This document shows, piece by piece, positions 41,612 to 50,582 of a stretch of 64,000 nt of DNA. The notes under the pieces were generated by a model. The model had not been told where the DNA came from. It made no database searches and saw only the letters and a list, made by a program, of their open reading frames with translations. The translations under genes were made by a program, and so were the position numbers. Origin of the DNA: Actinophytocola xinjiangensis. GTDB lineage: Bacteria > Actinomycetota > Actinomycetes > Mycobacteriales > Pseudonocardiaceae. The DNA is taken from positions 248,001 to 312,000 of the forward strand of contig NZ_MSIF01000002.1 in assembly GCF_001921215.1 (NCBI RefSeq), written 5' to 3'. Position 1 is the first letter of the stretch, and each line of letters opens with the position of its first letter.

Positions 41612-43215
41612 GGCGCTCCGCTCTCGTGCACAAGCAGTGCCACGTGCAGCGACAGCACCGACTCCGGGTCGTCCAGGGACACGCCGAGCACCTGCTCGAC
41701 CCGCGCCAGCTGCTGGTAGTAGGCCGTGCGGGACATGTGCGCGGCCGACGCCGCCGCCGACTTGTTGCCGCCGTGCTCACAGAAGTGTCGCAGGGCCGCC
41801 AGCAGCCTGCTCGCGTGCGCGGCGTCCCTGGCCAGCAGCGGCCCTAGCTCCCGCGCGGCGAACGCGCTCACCCGGTCGTCGTCGGCCAGCAGGTGCAGCA
41901 GCCCACGCAGCCGCACGTCGTCGAGCCGGTGGTAGGGCCGCTCGGCGGCCGACCGCAGCGCCGCCTTCGCCACGTGCGCCGCCTCGACCAGGCTGCGCCG
42001 CGCGTCGGTCACCGACTCGACGGTCGTGCCCACCGCCACCACCACCGGCGGCACCGAACTGGCCGTCTGGTGGATCTCCCTGGCCAGCCGGCAGACCACC
42101 GACGACTCGTCGGCCTGCGGGGTCAGCGACAGCAGCGCCCGCACCGAGATGTCGTCAACCACCCCGACCAGCGCCGCCACCCTGGCCCGGCGGGCGGCCA
42201 GCGCCGTCGCTTCCGCCAGGTCACGCAGCACCTCCTGGGTGGCCATCGCCGGCGACGCGGCCACCGTGCTCGGCCGCACCGACACGCCGATCAGCCGCCG
42301 CCGCAGCAGCGGCACGCCCAGCGCCCCGGCCCGCGCGTTCAGGTCGGCCGGGGTGGTCGGCGAGGACAGCAGCTCGGTGAGCAGCGTGCGGTGCGCGTGG
42401 CGCTCCAGGCTCTCCCGGTCGCGGGCCACCAGCCGGTGCACGGCCAGCGCCGAGGCCGCCCGCTCGGCGATCACCACCACCCGGTGCGGCGGCTCGGACG
42501 GGCACACCAGCACCAGCCGGCCCCAGTCGTTGCCGCGCGCGCCGACCACCGTGACCAGCCAGCCGGCGTCGGGGTCGTAGCTGGTGCGGGTCGTCGGGGT
42601 GACCGTGCGGGACCGCCCCGCCCAGTCGGCGACCAGCTCGCCGGGGTCGGCGCCGGCCGCGTCGTAGGCCAGCACGTCGTGGCCCAGGGTCTCCAGCACC
42701 ACCGGCAGCCCGCACGAGCGGGCCACCTCGCGCAGCACCTCCGGCGGCTCGGCGCCGGCCACCGTCAGCGCGGTGAACGTCTCGTGCACCCGTTCGGCCG
42801 CCCGCAGCTCGGCGACCTGGGCGTCCACGATCAGCCCGATGACCGCCTCGGTGACCGCCACGAACCGGGTCTCGCGCGAGAGCGTCACCAACGGCAGCTC
42901 GTGCCGGTCGGCGGCGGCGACCAGCGCCGGCGGCAGCTCGCGGCTCCAGTGCCGGATCAGCTCGACGACCACCCCGACCACACCCGCCTCGGCCAGCTCG
43001 TCGACGTAGCGGGTCAGCTCGTCCGGGTCGTCGGACAGTGCGATGCCGGTGGTCAGCACCAGCTCGCCGCCGCGCAGCAACCCGGCGATGTCGGCGACCT
43101 CGGCGATGTGCACCCAGCGGACCCGCCGCTCCAGCCCGTCGGCGCCGGCGACCACGGTCGCCAAGCCCTGCCGGATCACCGGCAGCGCGAGCACGTCGGC
43201 CATGGTCGGGTACAT
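41608..43215 (-). CDS. pucR: PucR-family transcriptional regulator
   Basis: This regulator of about 535 residues has an N-terminal PucR domain (TMADVLALPVIRQGLATVVAGADGLERRVRWVHIAEV, LVLTTGIAL), a central GGDEF-like region, and a C-terminal helix-turn-helix (HGGNKSAAASAAHMSRTAYYQQLARVEQVLG). PucR proteins sense purine or pyrimidine breakdown intermediates. It lies between two halves of the catabolic cluster and is divergent from the aminotransferase gene. ATG 43215 is preferred; GTG 43224 and ATG 43203 are possible. No ribosome site is seen. Confidence 0.92.
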   Translation of the reverse strand: MYPTMADVLALPVIRQGLATVVAGADGLERRVRWVHIAEVADIAGLLRGGELVLTTGIALSDDPDELTRYVDELAEAGVVGVVVELIRHWSRELPPALVAAADRHELPLVTLSRETRFVAVTEAVIGLIVDAQVAELRAAERVHETFTALTVAGAEPPEVLREVARSCGLPVVLETLGHDVLAYDAAGADPGELVADWAGRSRTVTPTTRTSYDPDAGWLVTVVGARGNDWGRLVLVCPSEPPHRVVVIAERAASALAVHRLVARDRESLERHAHRTLLTELLSSPTTPADLNARAGALGVPLLRRRLIGVSVRPSTVAASPAMATQEVLRDLAEATALAARRARVAALVGVVDDISVRALLSLTPQADESSVVCRLAREIHQTASSVPPVVVAVGTTVESVTDARRSLVEAAHVAKAALRSAAERPYHRLDDVRLRGLLHLLADDDRVSAFAARELGPLLARDAAHASRLLAALRHFCEHGGNKSAAASAAHMSRTAYYQQLARVEQVLGVSLDDPESVLSLHVALLVHESGAP

Positions 43216-43244
43216 GTTGTGCACACTCTACGGGCGTGCGGATA

Positions 43245-43253
43245 CAGACTGTC
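43245..43253 (-). promoter_or_regulatory. GACAGTCTG word in the pucR/aminotransferase region
   Basis: The 9-mer GACAGTCTG (minus strand) lies between the divergent starts at 43215 and 43292. The same word is in the permease promoter region at 40730-40738. It is a candidate site for PucR; with two occurrences the support is modest. Confidence 0.35.
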
Positions 43254-43291
43254 CATGGCGCGCCAACGATCGCGCCGCCACACTCGGGACC

Positions 43292-44590
43292 ATGGCCGAA
43301 CCGCGTCTGATCGACCGCCACCGAGCCGTCATGCCCGACTGGCTCGCCCTCTACTACGACGACCCGCTGGAGATCGTGCACGGTCACGGGCGCCGGGTCA
43401 CCGATGCGACCGGCAAGTCCTACCTGGACTTCTTCGCCGGCATCCTGACCAACGCCATCGGCTACGACGTCGCCGAGGTCAGCGACGCCGTGCGCAAACA
43501 GCTGGACTCGGGGATCCTGCACACCTCCACGCTGTACCTGATCCGCAGCCAGGTGGAACTCGCCGAGCAGATCGCGCGCCTGTCCGGCATCCCGGACGCG
43601 AAGGTGTTCTTCACCAACTCCGGCACCGAGGCCAACGAGACCGCGCTGATGCTGGCCACCCAGTACCGGCGCAGCAACCAGGTCCTGGCCCTGCGCAACT
43701 CCTACCACGGGCGGGCGTTCGCCACCGTCGGCGTCACCGGCATCCGAGGCTGGTCGGCCTCGGCCCTGTCGCCGGTCAAGGTGTCCTACGTGCACGGTGG
43801 CTACCGCTACCGGGGGCCGTTCGCCGGCTACTCCGACGCCGACTACGTCAAGGCGTGCACCGACGACCTGCGTGACGTGCTGCTCACCGGCACCTCCGGC
43901 GACGTCGCCTGCATGATCGTCGAGCCGATCCAGGGCGTCGGCGGGTTCACCTCCCCGCCCGACGGGCTGTTCGGCGCCTTCCACGAAGTCCTTGCCGAGC
44001 AAGGGATCCTGTTCGTCTCCGACGAGGTGCAGACCGGCTGGGGCCGCACCGGCGACACGTTCTGGGGCATCGAGGCGCACGGCGTCACCCCGGACATGAT
44101 GACCTTCGCCAAGGGCCTGGCCAACGGCCTGGCGATCGGCGGCGTCGTCGCCCGCGGCTCGATCATGGACACCATCGCGTCCAACTCGATCTCCACCTTC
44201 GGCGGCAACCCGGTGTCCACCGCGGGCGCCCGCGCCGCCCTGGACTACCTGCTCGACCACGACCTCCAGGCCAACGCGGCGAGGCTGGGCGCGCGGCTGC
44301 TGGCCGGGCTGCGCGCCGTCGCGCAACGGCACCCGGTGGTCGGCGACGTGCGCGGCAAGGGCCTGATGGTCGGCATCGAACTGGTCGAACCCGGCGGCAC
44401 CACACCCGCGCCGGCCGCGGCGGTCACCGTGCTGGAGGAATGCCGGCGGCTGGGCCTGCTGGTCGGCAAGGGCGGCCTGCACAACAACGTCATCCGGCTC
44501 GCCCCGCCGATGACCCTGACCGCCGAGGAACTCGACGAGGCGCTGGGCATCCTGGGCGAAGCCGTCGCGGCGGCGGACGGAGGTCGGTGA
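43292..44590 (+). CDS. Class III aminotransferase, probable beta-alanine transaminase
   Basis: This 432-residue PLP enzyme has the PLP lysine K274 (MTFAKGLANG). VFFTNSGTEANE and FVSDEVQTGWGRTG match the alanine-glyoxylate aminotransferase 2/beta-alanine group. It is followed without a gap (TGATG) by a malonate-semialdehyde dehydrogenase, so its product is most likely malonate semialdehyde, or methylmalonate semialdehyde from beta-aminoisobutyrate. ATG 43292 has GGGA upstream. Confidence 0.9.
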   Translation: MAEPRLIDRHRAVMPDWLALYYDDPLEIVHGHGRRVTDATGKSYLDFFAGILTNAIGYDVAEVSDAVRKQLDSGILHTSTLYLIRSQVELAEQIARLSGIPDAKVFFTNSGTEANETALMLATQYRRSNQVLALRNSYHGRAFATVGVTGIRGWSASALSPVKVSYVHGGYRYRGPFAGYSDADYVKACTDDLRDVLLTGTSGDVACMIVEPIQGVGGFTSPPDGLFGAFHEVLAEQGILFVSDEVQTGWGRTGDTFWGIEAHGVTPDMMTFAKGLANGLAIGGVVARGSIMDTIASNSISTFGGNPVSTAGARAALDYLLDHDLQANAARLGARLLAGLRAVAQRHPVVGDVRGKGLMVGIELVEPGGTTPAPAAAVTVLEECRRLGLLVGKGGLHNNVIRLAPPMTLTAEELDEALGILGEAVAAADGGR

Positions 44591-46083
44591 TGGGCCGGAT
44601 CAGCCACTGGATCGACGGCAAGCCCTGGGACGGCGTGCCGGCCCGGCACGGCGAGGTGTACGACCCGGCCACCGGCGAGGTCACCGGCCAGGTCGACTTC
44701 GCCGGCCCGACCGAGGTGGACCTGGCGGTCGACTCGGCCGCGCGGGCCTTCCCCGGCTGGCGCGACACCTCACTCGCCGCCAGGTCCCGCGTCCTGTTCG
44801 CGTTCCGTGAACTGCTCAACACCCACCGCGACGAGCTGGCGGCGATCGTCACCGCCGAACACGGCAAGGTGCTCGACGACGCGGCCGGCGAGGTCGGCCG
44901 GGCGCTGGAGAACGCCGAGTTCGCCTGCGGCATCCCGGCGCTGCTCAAGGGCGGTTTCTCGGAGAACGCCTCCACCAGGGTCGACGTGTACTCGCTGCGT
45001 CAGCCGCTGGGGGTCGTCGGCGTGATCTCGCCGTTCAACTTCCCGGCGATGGTGCCGCTGTGGTTCGTGCCGATCGCCATCGCCTGCGGGAACACGGTGG
45101 TGCTCAAGCCGTCGGAGAAGGACCCGTCGGCGTCGAACTTCGTCGCCGAGCTGTGGGCGCGGGCCGGGCTGCCCGACGGCGTGCTGAACGTGCTGCACGG
45201 CGACAAGGTGGCCGTCGACGGGCTGCTGACCCACCCGACCGTGCGCGGCATCTCCTTCGTCGGGTCGACGCCGGTCGCGCGGTACGTGTACGAGACCGCC
45301 ACCAGCCACGGCAAACGCGTCCAGGCCCTCGGCGGGGCCAAGAACCACATGGTCGTGCTGCCCGACGCCGACCTCGACCTGGCCGCCGACGCGGCCGTCT
45401 CGGCCGGTTTCGGCTCGGCCGGCGAGCGGTGCATGGCCGTGTCGGTGGTCGTGGCCGTCGACCCGGTCGGCGACGAGCTGGTCGAGAAGGTGCGGGCCAG
45501 GATCGCCGACCTGCACGTCGGCGACGGCCGCCGGCCAGGCTGCCAGATGGGTCCGCTGGTCACCGGCGCGCACCGGGACAAGGTGGCGTCCTATGTGGAG
45601 ACGGGGGTCGCCGAGGGCGCGTCGCTGGTCGTCGACGGTCGAGGCCACCCGATCGACGGCGAACCCGGCGGCTTCTGGCTCGGCCCGACCCTGTTCGACC
45701 ACGTCAAACCCGAGATGACGGTGTACACCGACGAGATCTTCGGCCCCGTGCTGTCGGTGGTACGCGCCTCCAGCTACGCGGCGGCCGTCGACCTGGTCAA
45801 CGCCAACCCGTACGGCAACGGCACCGCGATCTTCACCAACGACGGCGGTGCCGCGCGACGGTTCCAGAACGAGATCGAGGTCGGGATGGTCGGCGTGAAC
45901 GTGCCGATCCCGGTGCCGGTCGCCTACTACTCCTTCGGCGGGTGGAAGGCGTCGCTGTTCGGTGACAGCCACGCCTACGGCCCCGATGGCCTGCACTTCT
46001 ACACCAGGACGAAGGTGGTGACCAGCCGCTGGCTCGACCCGTCGCACGGCGGCGTCAACCTCGGTTTCCCCCGCAACGACTGA
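44590..46083 (+). CDS. mmsA: CoA-acylating (methyl)malonate-semialdehyde dehydrogenase
   Basis: This 497-residue aldehyde dehydrogenase of the MMSDH group has catalytic C281 in GSAGERCMAVS, the cofactor region ISPFNFPAMVPLWFVPIAIACGNT, and the C-terminal YSFGGWKASLFGD. It oxidises malonate semialdehyde to acetyl-CoA, or methylmalonate semialdehyde to propionyl-CoA, with CoA, NAD and CO2 release. It shares its start with the stop of the aminotransferase and closes the proposed pathway from uracil or thymine to central metabolism. Confidence 0.95.
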   Translation: MGRISHWIDGKPWDGVPARHGEVYDPATGEVTGQVDFAGPTEVDLAVDSAARAFPGWRDTSLAARSRVLFAFRELLNTHRDELAAIVTAEHGKVLDDAAGEVGRALENAEFACGIPALLKGGFSENASTRVDVYSLRQPLGVVGVISPFNFPAMVPLWFVPIAIACGNTVVLKPSEKDPSASNFVAELWARAGLPDGVLNVLHGDKVAVDGLLTHPTVRGISFVGSTPVARYVYETATSHGKRVQALGGAKNHMVVLPDADLDLAADAAVSAGFGSAGERCMAVSVVVAVDPVGDELVEKVRARIADLHVGDGRRPGCQMGPLVTGAHRDKVASYVETGVAEGASLVVDGRGHPIDGEPGGFWLGPTLFDHVKPEMTVYTDEIFGPVLSVVRASSYAAAVDLVNANPYGNGTAIFTNDGGAARRFQNEIEVGMVGVNVPIPVPVAYYSFGGWKASLFGDSHAYGPDGLHFYTRTKVVTSRWLDPSHGGVNLGFPRND

Positions 46084-46146
46084 CCTGATCGCCGCGTGCC
46101 GGCCGGCCGGGCGTCGTAAGGTGCCACCGTGAGACGAGGGGGCACC

Positions 46147-46305
46147 ATGACTGATGCGATGACCGACGCCCGCCGCCGGGCGGCCGAGGCGGCGGCCCGC
46201 ACCGCGACCGGGGCGGAACCGGACGCCGACACCGTCGACGGCCAGGAGCCGACGGCGCCGCCGCCACACGCCCCGCCCCGCCCGGCCCGGCGGGCGAGGC
46301 GGTAG
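46147..46305 (+). CDS. Small hypothetical protein upstream of PPE-like gene
   Basis: This 52-residue frame starts at ATG 46147 with a strong GAGGGGG 4 bp upstream. Its composition is Ala/Arg/Pro-rich (MTDAMTDARRRAAEAAARTATG, then a Pro-rich basic tail). It ends 6 bp before the PPE-like gene, so it would be in the same operon. The good ribosome site and the position are the only support; no family is recognised. Confidence 0.5.
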   Translation: MTDAMTDARRRAAEAAARTATGAEPDADTVDGQEPTAPPPHAPPRPARRARR

Positions 46306-46311
46306 CTGTCC

Positions 46312-48879
46312 GTGTTCACATCAGTCGGGGCGGGTTTGACCGGCGCGGAGATCTACCGCACCTTCCACAACGACACCCTGGCCATCGGCGCCGCCGACGC
46401 GTTCGAGGACGCGCGCCAGGCGGTCCGCGAGGTGCCGCCGGTGCCGGGCAGACCCGGACTGTGGGACAACCTGACCTCGGCGGCGGGTGCCACCCGCAGC
46501 CACGAAACCCTCCTCAACCAGATCAACGCGGCGAACGAGTTCAACGTGTCCGTGATGGAGCGTTACGAGGCGGCGTCCCGGCCGGTCGACAGTCCTGGTG
46601 GGACGCCCCCGCCCGCCCCGGCCTGGCCCGACCCGCCGGGGGACGGGGCCGGCGGGTCCGGCGGCGGGCCTTCGGTGGGGTGGCCCGAGGCGCCGGGTGG
46701 TTGGCCGTCCGGTCGGGACCTGTCCGATGTGGCTGGTGGACGAGGTGCGCCGGGTTCGTCCGGTGGCTGGAACGTGCCTGACGCGTCGGGTGGGTCGCCC
46801 AATGGCTGGCCTGAGGCGTCCGGTGGTGGGCAACCGCCTGATTCGCATGGTGGTCGTGGTTCGTCTGGTGGCCGGATCGTGCCTGATGCGTCGGGTGGGG
46901 CGTCCAACGGTTGGCCTGAGGCGTCTGGTGGTGGGCCGTCGTCTGATTCGCACGGTGGTCGTGGTCCGTCCGAGGTCCCTGGCGGTCGGCCTGTGCCGGA
47001 TCCGTCCGGTGGCTTTTCTGAGCAGTCCGGCAGGTGGACCGCGTCCGATCGGCCTGGTGGCGGGAATCTGCCTGGGGCGCCGGGGAATCGGAGCGTTCCT
47101 GAGCCGTCGGGTGGGCGGAACTGGCCGGAGCCGGCCGGTGGTCGGAACGCGACCGAGGTGGCGGGCGGCCGGAACGGTCCGTCCGGTGGCTGGAACGCGC
47201 CTGGTCCGAACGGTCGTGGTGTGCCGCAGGGGAACGGAGTTCCCGGCGGCTGGCCCGACGCCTCGGGAGGCCGGGGCCGGCCGGGGCCGCCTGACGGCAG
47301 GAACGGTCCGACCAGGCCCGACCCGTCCGACGGACGTGGTCTCCCGAATGCGCCGGGCGGTCAGTTCCGGCCCGATTCCCAGAGCGGTCAGGGTTTTCCC
47401 GCGGTGCCGGGCGCGCGGACACTGCCGGAGTCGTCGAACGGCGCGCCGGCTGGCGGGAATCCGCCGGCCCGTCGACAAGCGCCGGGCGGCTTTCCCGAGG
47501 CGCCCGCGCCCGGTCGGGGATTACCTGATTCCCCGGCGGGGCCGAGTGCGCCGGCTGCCCGAGGCAGGCTTGACCGGCCGGGCAACCAGGGCCCGCCCGA
47601 CGGTGCCCGTGCGGTGCCGGGCACCGGCGCCCCGGACCTGGGCGGCAGCCGGCCTCACCCTGATCCGGCGGCCGGCCGAGGCGGGCAGAATCCGCCAGGT
47701 GGCTGGAACTCACCCGCCGGTCCGGATGGCAGCGCCCGGAACCTGCCCGCGATGCCCGACGCGTCCGGCGATCGGAACCGTCCCCCGGACCCGCGCGGCG
47801 GACTGGGCGCGGCCGGTGGCGTGACTGGGCCGGGCCGTGCCCCGGCCGAGGGTGGACCCGGCGGCCTGAGCCGGCCCGAGTGGCCGGACCGGAACTTGCC
47901 CGAGTCGCCTGGTGGGCGTGGTGTGCCGGAGGTGTCTGGTGGCCTGAATCGGCCCGATGCGTCGGGTGGGTGGAACCTGCCGGAGTCCCCAGGTGGGCCG
48001 GATGGCCGTGGCGCGCCGGAATCGCCCGGTGGGCGTGGTGTGCCTGATGCGGCGGGCAGTGGGAACGAGGGGGCGTCGCGGGGTGGGCGGGGTGTGCCTG
48101 AGCCACCTGGTGGGCGGGGTCCGTCCGATGTGGTGGATGGTCGGGGCGTGCCGGGCGTGCCGGGCGTGCCGGGTGGGGCTGGTGGGGTGAATCGGGCCGA
48201 TGGGACGGGTGGTCGGCTGGAAGTGCCTGGTGGGCCTCGTGGTCGGACCTTGCCTGAGCCACCTGGTGGGCGGAACCAGCCTGAGATGCCTGCCCGACAA
48301 GGCATCGGCGGTGTGAATCGGCCGGAGATGGCTTCGGGCGGCGGTGGGCGGAACGTGTCTGGGCCGGGTGGCGGACGGAATCCGGCTGGGCCGCCGCCTG
48401 GGTCGCCGGCTGGGTCGCCGCCTGGGCCGCCGCCTGGGTCGCCGGCTGGGCAGGGTTGGAACCGTGCGGGTGGGCAGCAGCCTCCGTCCATGCCGTTGCC
48501 TGTTCAGGCGGGGCCGGGTGCGTCTCAGTCGGCTTCGTTGGCGCAGTTGGATTTCGGGCCGGGGTCGCCGGCTCCCGTGCCCCCGTCGCCGCCACCGCCA
48601 CCGCCGCCGGTGGTTCGGGCGGTGGCGCCGCCGCCCACGCCGATGGACTTCTCGGGCGGGTTCGGGCCTCAGGGGAGTGGGGGGTTCGGGCCGGGAGGTA
48701 GCAGCAGTTTCGTCGGCGGGTACGGGCCGTTGGAGACGACGCCGGCCGCCGACGCCGCTGACGGCGGGCAACCTCCGCAGCGGGTGGAGCAGGAGCGGCC
48801 CAGTTTCCTGCTCGAACCTGAACATCACGAGACCTTTGGCACCGACGCGGTCACCTCGCCGCCGGTGATCGGTGAGTAG
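46312..48879 (+). CDS. PPE-like protein with long Gly/Pro-rich repeat region
   Basis: This 855-residue protein starts at GTG 46312. Residues 1-90 are helical and end in NQINAANEFNVSVMERYE, resembling the second half of a PPE domain. Residues 95-700 are low complexity, built of short units such as PSGGR, ASGGW and PGGRG at about 8-20 residue steps, and look disordered. Proline tracts (PPGSPAG) and a tail with EPEHHETFGTDAVTSPPVIGE follow. The downstream EspG-like chaperone, which in mycobacteria binds PPE proteins, supports a type VII substrate. The DNA repeats make this stretch prone to length variation. Confidence 0.75.
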   Translation: MFTSVGAGLTGAEIYRTFHNDTLAIGAADAFEDARQAVREVPPVPGRPGLWDNLTSAAGATRSHETLLNQINAANEFNVSVMERYEAASRPVDSPGGTPPPAPAWPDPPGDGAGGSGGGPSVGWPEAPGGWPSGRDLSDVAGGRGAPGSSGGWNVPDASGGSPNGWPEASGGGQPPDSHGGRGSSGGRIVPDASGGASNGWPEASGGGPSSDSHGGRGPSEVPGGRPVPDPSGGFSEQSGRWTASDRPGGGNLPGAPGNRSVPEPSGGRNWPEPAGGRNATEVAGGRNGPSGGWNAPGPNGRGVPQGNGVPGGWPDASGGRGRPGPPDGRNGPTRPDPSDGRGLPNAPGGQFRPDSQSGQGFPAVPGARTLPESSNGAPAGGNPPARRQAPGGFPEAPAPGRGLPDSPAGPSAPAARGRLDRPGNQGPPDGARAVPGTGAPDLGGSRPHPDPAAGRGGQNPPGGWNSPAGPDGSARNLPAMPDASGDRNRPPDPRGGLGAAGGVTGPGRAPAEGGPGGLSRPEWPDRNLPESPGGRGVPEVSGGLNRPDASGGWNLPESPGGPDGRGAPESPGGRGVPDAAGSGNEGASRGGRGVPEPPGGRGPSDVVDGRGVPGVPGVPGGAGGVNRADGTGGRLEVPGGPRGRTLPEPPGGRNQPEMPARQGIGGVNRPEMASGGGGRNVSGPGGGRNPAGPPPGSPAGSPPGPPPGSPAGQGWNRAGGQQPPSMPLPVQAGPGASQSASLAQLDFGPGSPAPVPPSPPPPPPPVVRAVAPPPTPMDFSGGFGPQGSGGFGPGGSSSFVGGYGPLETTPAADAADGGQPPQRVEQERPSFLLEPEHHETFGTDAVTSPPVIGE

Positions 48880-49633
48880 AACCGTGGTTATCGCCAGTCC
48901 ACTGACCCTGTCGGCCGACGCGTTGGGGCGGCTTGTCCGCGCCGAGCGGCTCGGGGACCTGCATGTCACGCTGCGGCCGTTGGCGCGGTGGCGGCCCCGA
49001 CCCGACCAGGAGCAGCTCGAGGCCGACGAACGTGACGAGTTCCTCGGGCTCGGCCTCATCGACGACAGCGGCCGGCTCGACCCGGACGTCGCCGCGACGT
49101 TCGGGCTGTTGTGCCGGCCGGGGGCCGAGTTCTACGGGTGGATCAGCGAGGGCGAGCGGACCCGGGGGGTGCTGGCGGCCGCCTCCGGGCGGGACGCGGT
49201 GCTGGCCATCCGGGACCGGGACACCGTCACGATCAACCAGATCAGGGCGGACGCCTTGCCCGACGTCCTGGTCGCGCAGGCGCCGGACGTGCTGCCGGCC
49301 AGAGGCGACACGTTCGCGTTCCTGCGGTCGGAGGTGTTCGCCGCGTCCGGCGGGAGGCACCGCACCGACGACGACGGGCCGGTCCGCTCGGTCCACCAGA
49401 TCATGGCCCAGCCCACCACCGGCGGCGGTGAACTCAACGTCGCCGTCCGTGACCGCACCGGGCGGCGACGGACCGCGCCCTACCCGCTGCGCTACGTCGA
49501 CACCGACGCCGGCCGCTGGCTCAACCACATGACCGACGCCGGCGGCGGCGAACACAACGTCCTCGTCGCCCCCGCCACCCGCACCGACCTGGTCAGACGC
49601 CTCCAGGACATGCACCGGGCCCTCCTCGGCTGA
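48872..49633 (+). CDS. espG: EspG-like type VII secretion chaperone
   Basis: This 253-residue cytoplasmic protein overlaps the end of the PPE-like gene by 8 bp. The pattern LTLSADALGRLVRAERLGDLHVTLRPL, GLIDDSGRLDPDVAATFGLL, EFYGWI and RRLQDMHRALLG fits the ESX secretion-associated EspG family of actinobacteria. It would hold the PPE-like protein soluble and deliver it to a secretion ATPase. No EccC gene of the EspG-dependent type VIIa kind is next to it. The only motor in the window is the EssC-like one 43 kb away. Confidence 0.88.
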   Translation: MSRTVVIASPLTLSADALGRLVRAERLGDLHVTLRPLARWRPRPDQEQLEADERDEFLGLGLIDDSGRLDPDVAATFGLLCRPGAEFYGWISEGERTRGVLAAASGRDAVLAIRDRDTVTINQIRADALPDVLVAQAPDVLPARGDTFAFLRSEVFAASGGRHRTDDDGPVRSVHQIMAQPTTGGGELNVAVRDRTGRRRTAPYPLRYVDTDAGRWLNHMTDAGGGEHNVLVAPATRTDLVRRLQDMHRALLG

Positions 49634-49700
49634 CCGGGTTCTTGGGCGACCCTTCGGCGGCGCACAGCTGATTCCCAGACAACGCGCCCACCGTGGAGGC

Positions 49701-50582
49701 ATGACCAGCTACGAGCCACCCCAGCCCCACCAGCCGCCCTGTGAGCAACCGCCGCCGTGGTGGTCCGCCCAGCAGCCACCGCACCAGCCGGCGAGGTCCC
49801 GCCGGTTGAGTCGCAACGTCGTCGTTGTGGTGGCGGCCGCCGTCCTGGCCGGGGGCGGGGTCGGCGGCGTCGTGGGGGCGACGCTCGGCGGCGGCGACAC
49901 CACCGCCACCCCGACCACCGCCACCGCCACGACCGCCAACGCGCCGACGGACGTCAGCTCCGTCGTGGCCAAGGTCCAGAACAGCGTCGTCCAGATCTCG
50001 GGGCGCACGGCCGGCGGCGAGGTCATCGGGTCGGGGGTGATCGTCAGCGGTGACGGCCGGATCCTGACCAACAACCACGTCGTCGCGGGCGCGGGGGAGC
50101 TGACCGTGACCCTGTCGGACGGGCGGACGGCCGGCGCGACCGTGCTGGACACCGCGCCCACCTCCGACCTCGCGGTCATCCAGGTGCACGGCCTGTCCGG
50201 GCTCACCGCCGCCGAGTTGGGGAACTCGGACGACGTCCGGGTCGGCGACGAGGTCATCGCGATCGGGTCGCCGGACGGCCTCCAGGGCACGGTCACCACG
50301 GGCATCGTCAGCGCGGTGGACCGGGAGGTTCAGGTGCCGGCGGGGCATGGGCAGAACAACCGGGTGAGCGACCAGTCGGTCAGCTATCGCGCGATCCAGA
50401 CCGACGCGTCGATCAACCAGGGCAACTCCGGCGGTCCGCTGTTCGACGCCAACGGCCGGGTCATCGGCATCAACTCGGCGATGTACTCGCCGGTCGTCGG
50501 CGCCGACGGGTCAGCGGGCAGTGTCGGGATCGGGTTCGCCATCCCCAGCAACGATGCCCAGCAGGTGCTCGACCAGAGCTGA
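49701..50582 (+). CDS. HtrA-like serine protease without PDZ domain
   Basis: This 293-residue S1C protease has a Pro/Gln-rich cytoplasmic N-terminus, one membrane helix (about 38-60), then a trypsin-like domain facing outward with triad H126 (TNNHVV), D156 (TSDLAVI) and S243 (GNSGGP). The protein ends at AIPSNDAQQVLDQS, exactly where a PDZ domain would normally begin. It is therefore a PDZ-less member or one truncated at the 3' end. The last 72 bp overlap an opposing gene. Confidence 0.92.
   Translation: MTSYEPPQPHQPPCEQPPPWWSAQQPPHQPARSRRLSRNVVVVVAAAVLAGGGVGGVVGATLGGGDTTATPTTATATTANAPTDVSSVVAKVQNSVVQISGRTAGGEVIGSGVIVSGDGRILTNNHVVAGAGELTVTLSDGRTAGATVLDTAPTSDLAVIQVHGLSGLTAAELGNSDDVRVGDEVIAIGSPDGLQGTVTTGIVSAVDREVQVPAGHGQNNRVSDQSVSYRAIQTDASINQGNSGGPLFDANGRVIGINSAMYSPVVGADGSAGSVGIGFAIPSNDAQQVLDQS

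Noticed and set aside
46590-48500. Possible CRISPR or tandem-repeat array
   Set aside because: The repeats are imperfect, codon-phased GG-containing peptide units inside an open reading frame, without constant repeats and spacers.
46541-48601. Long antisense frame opposite the Gly/Pro-rich PPE-like gene
   Set aside because: It is a shadow of the repetitive GC-rich coding strand, with His/Arg/Pro-rich composition and no start site.
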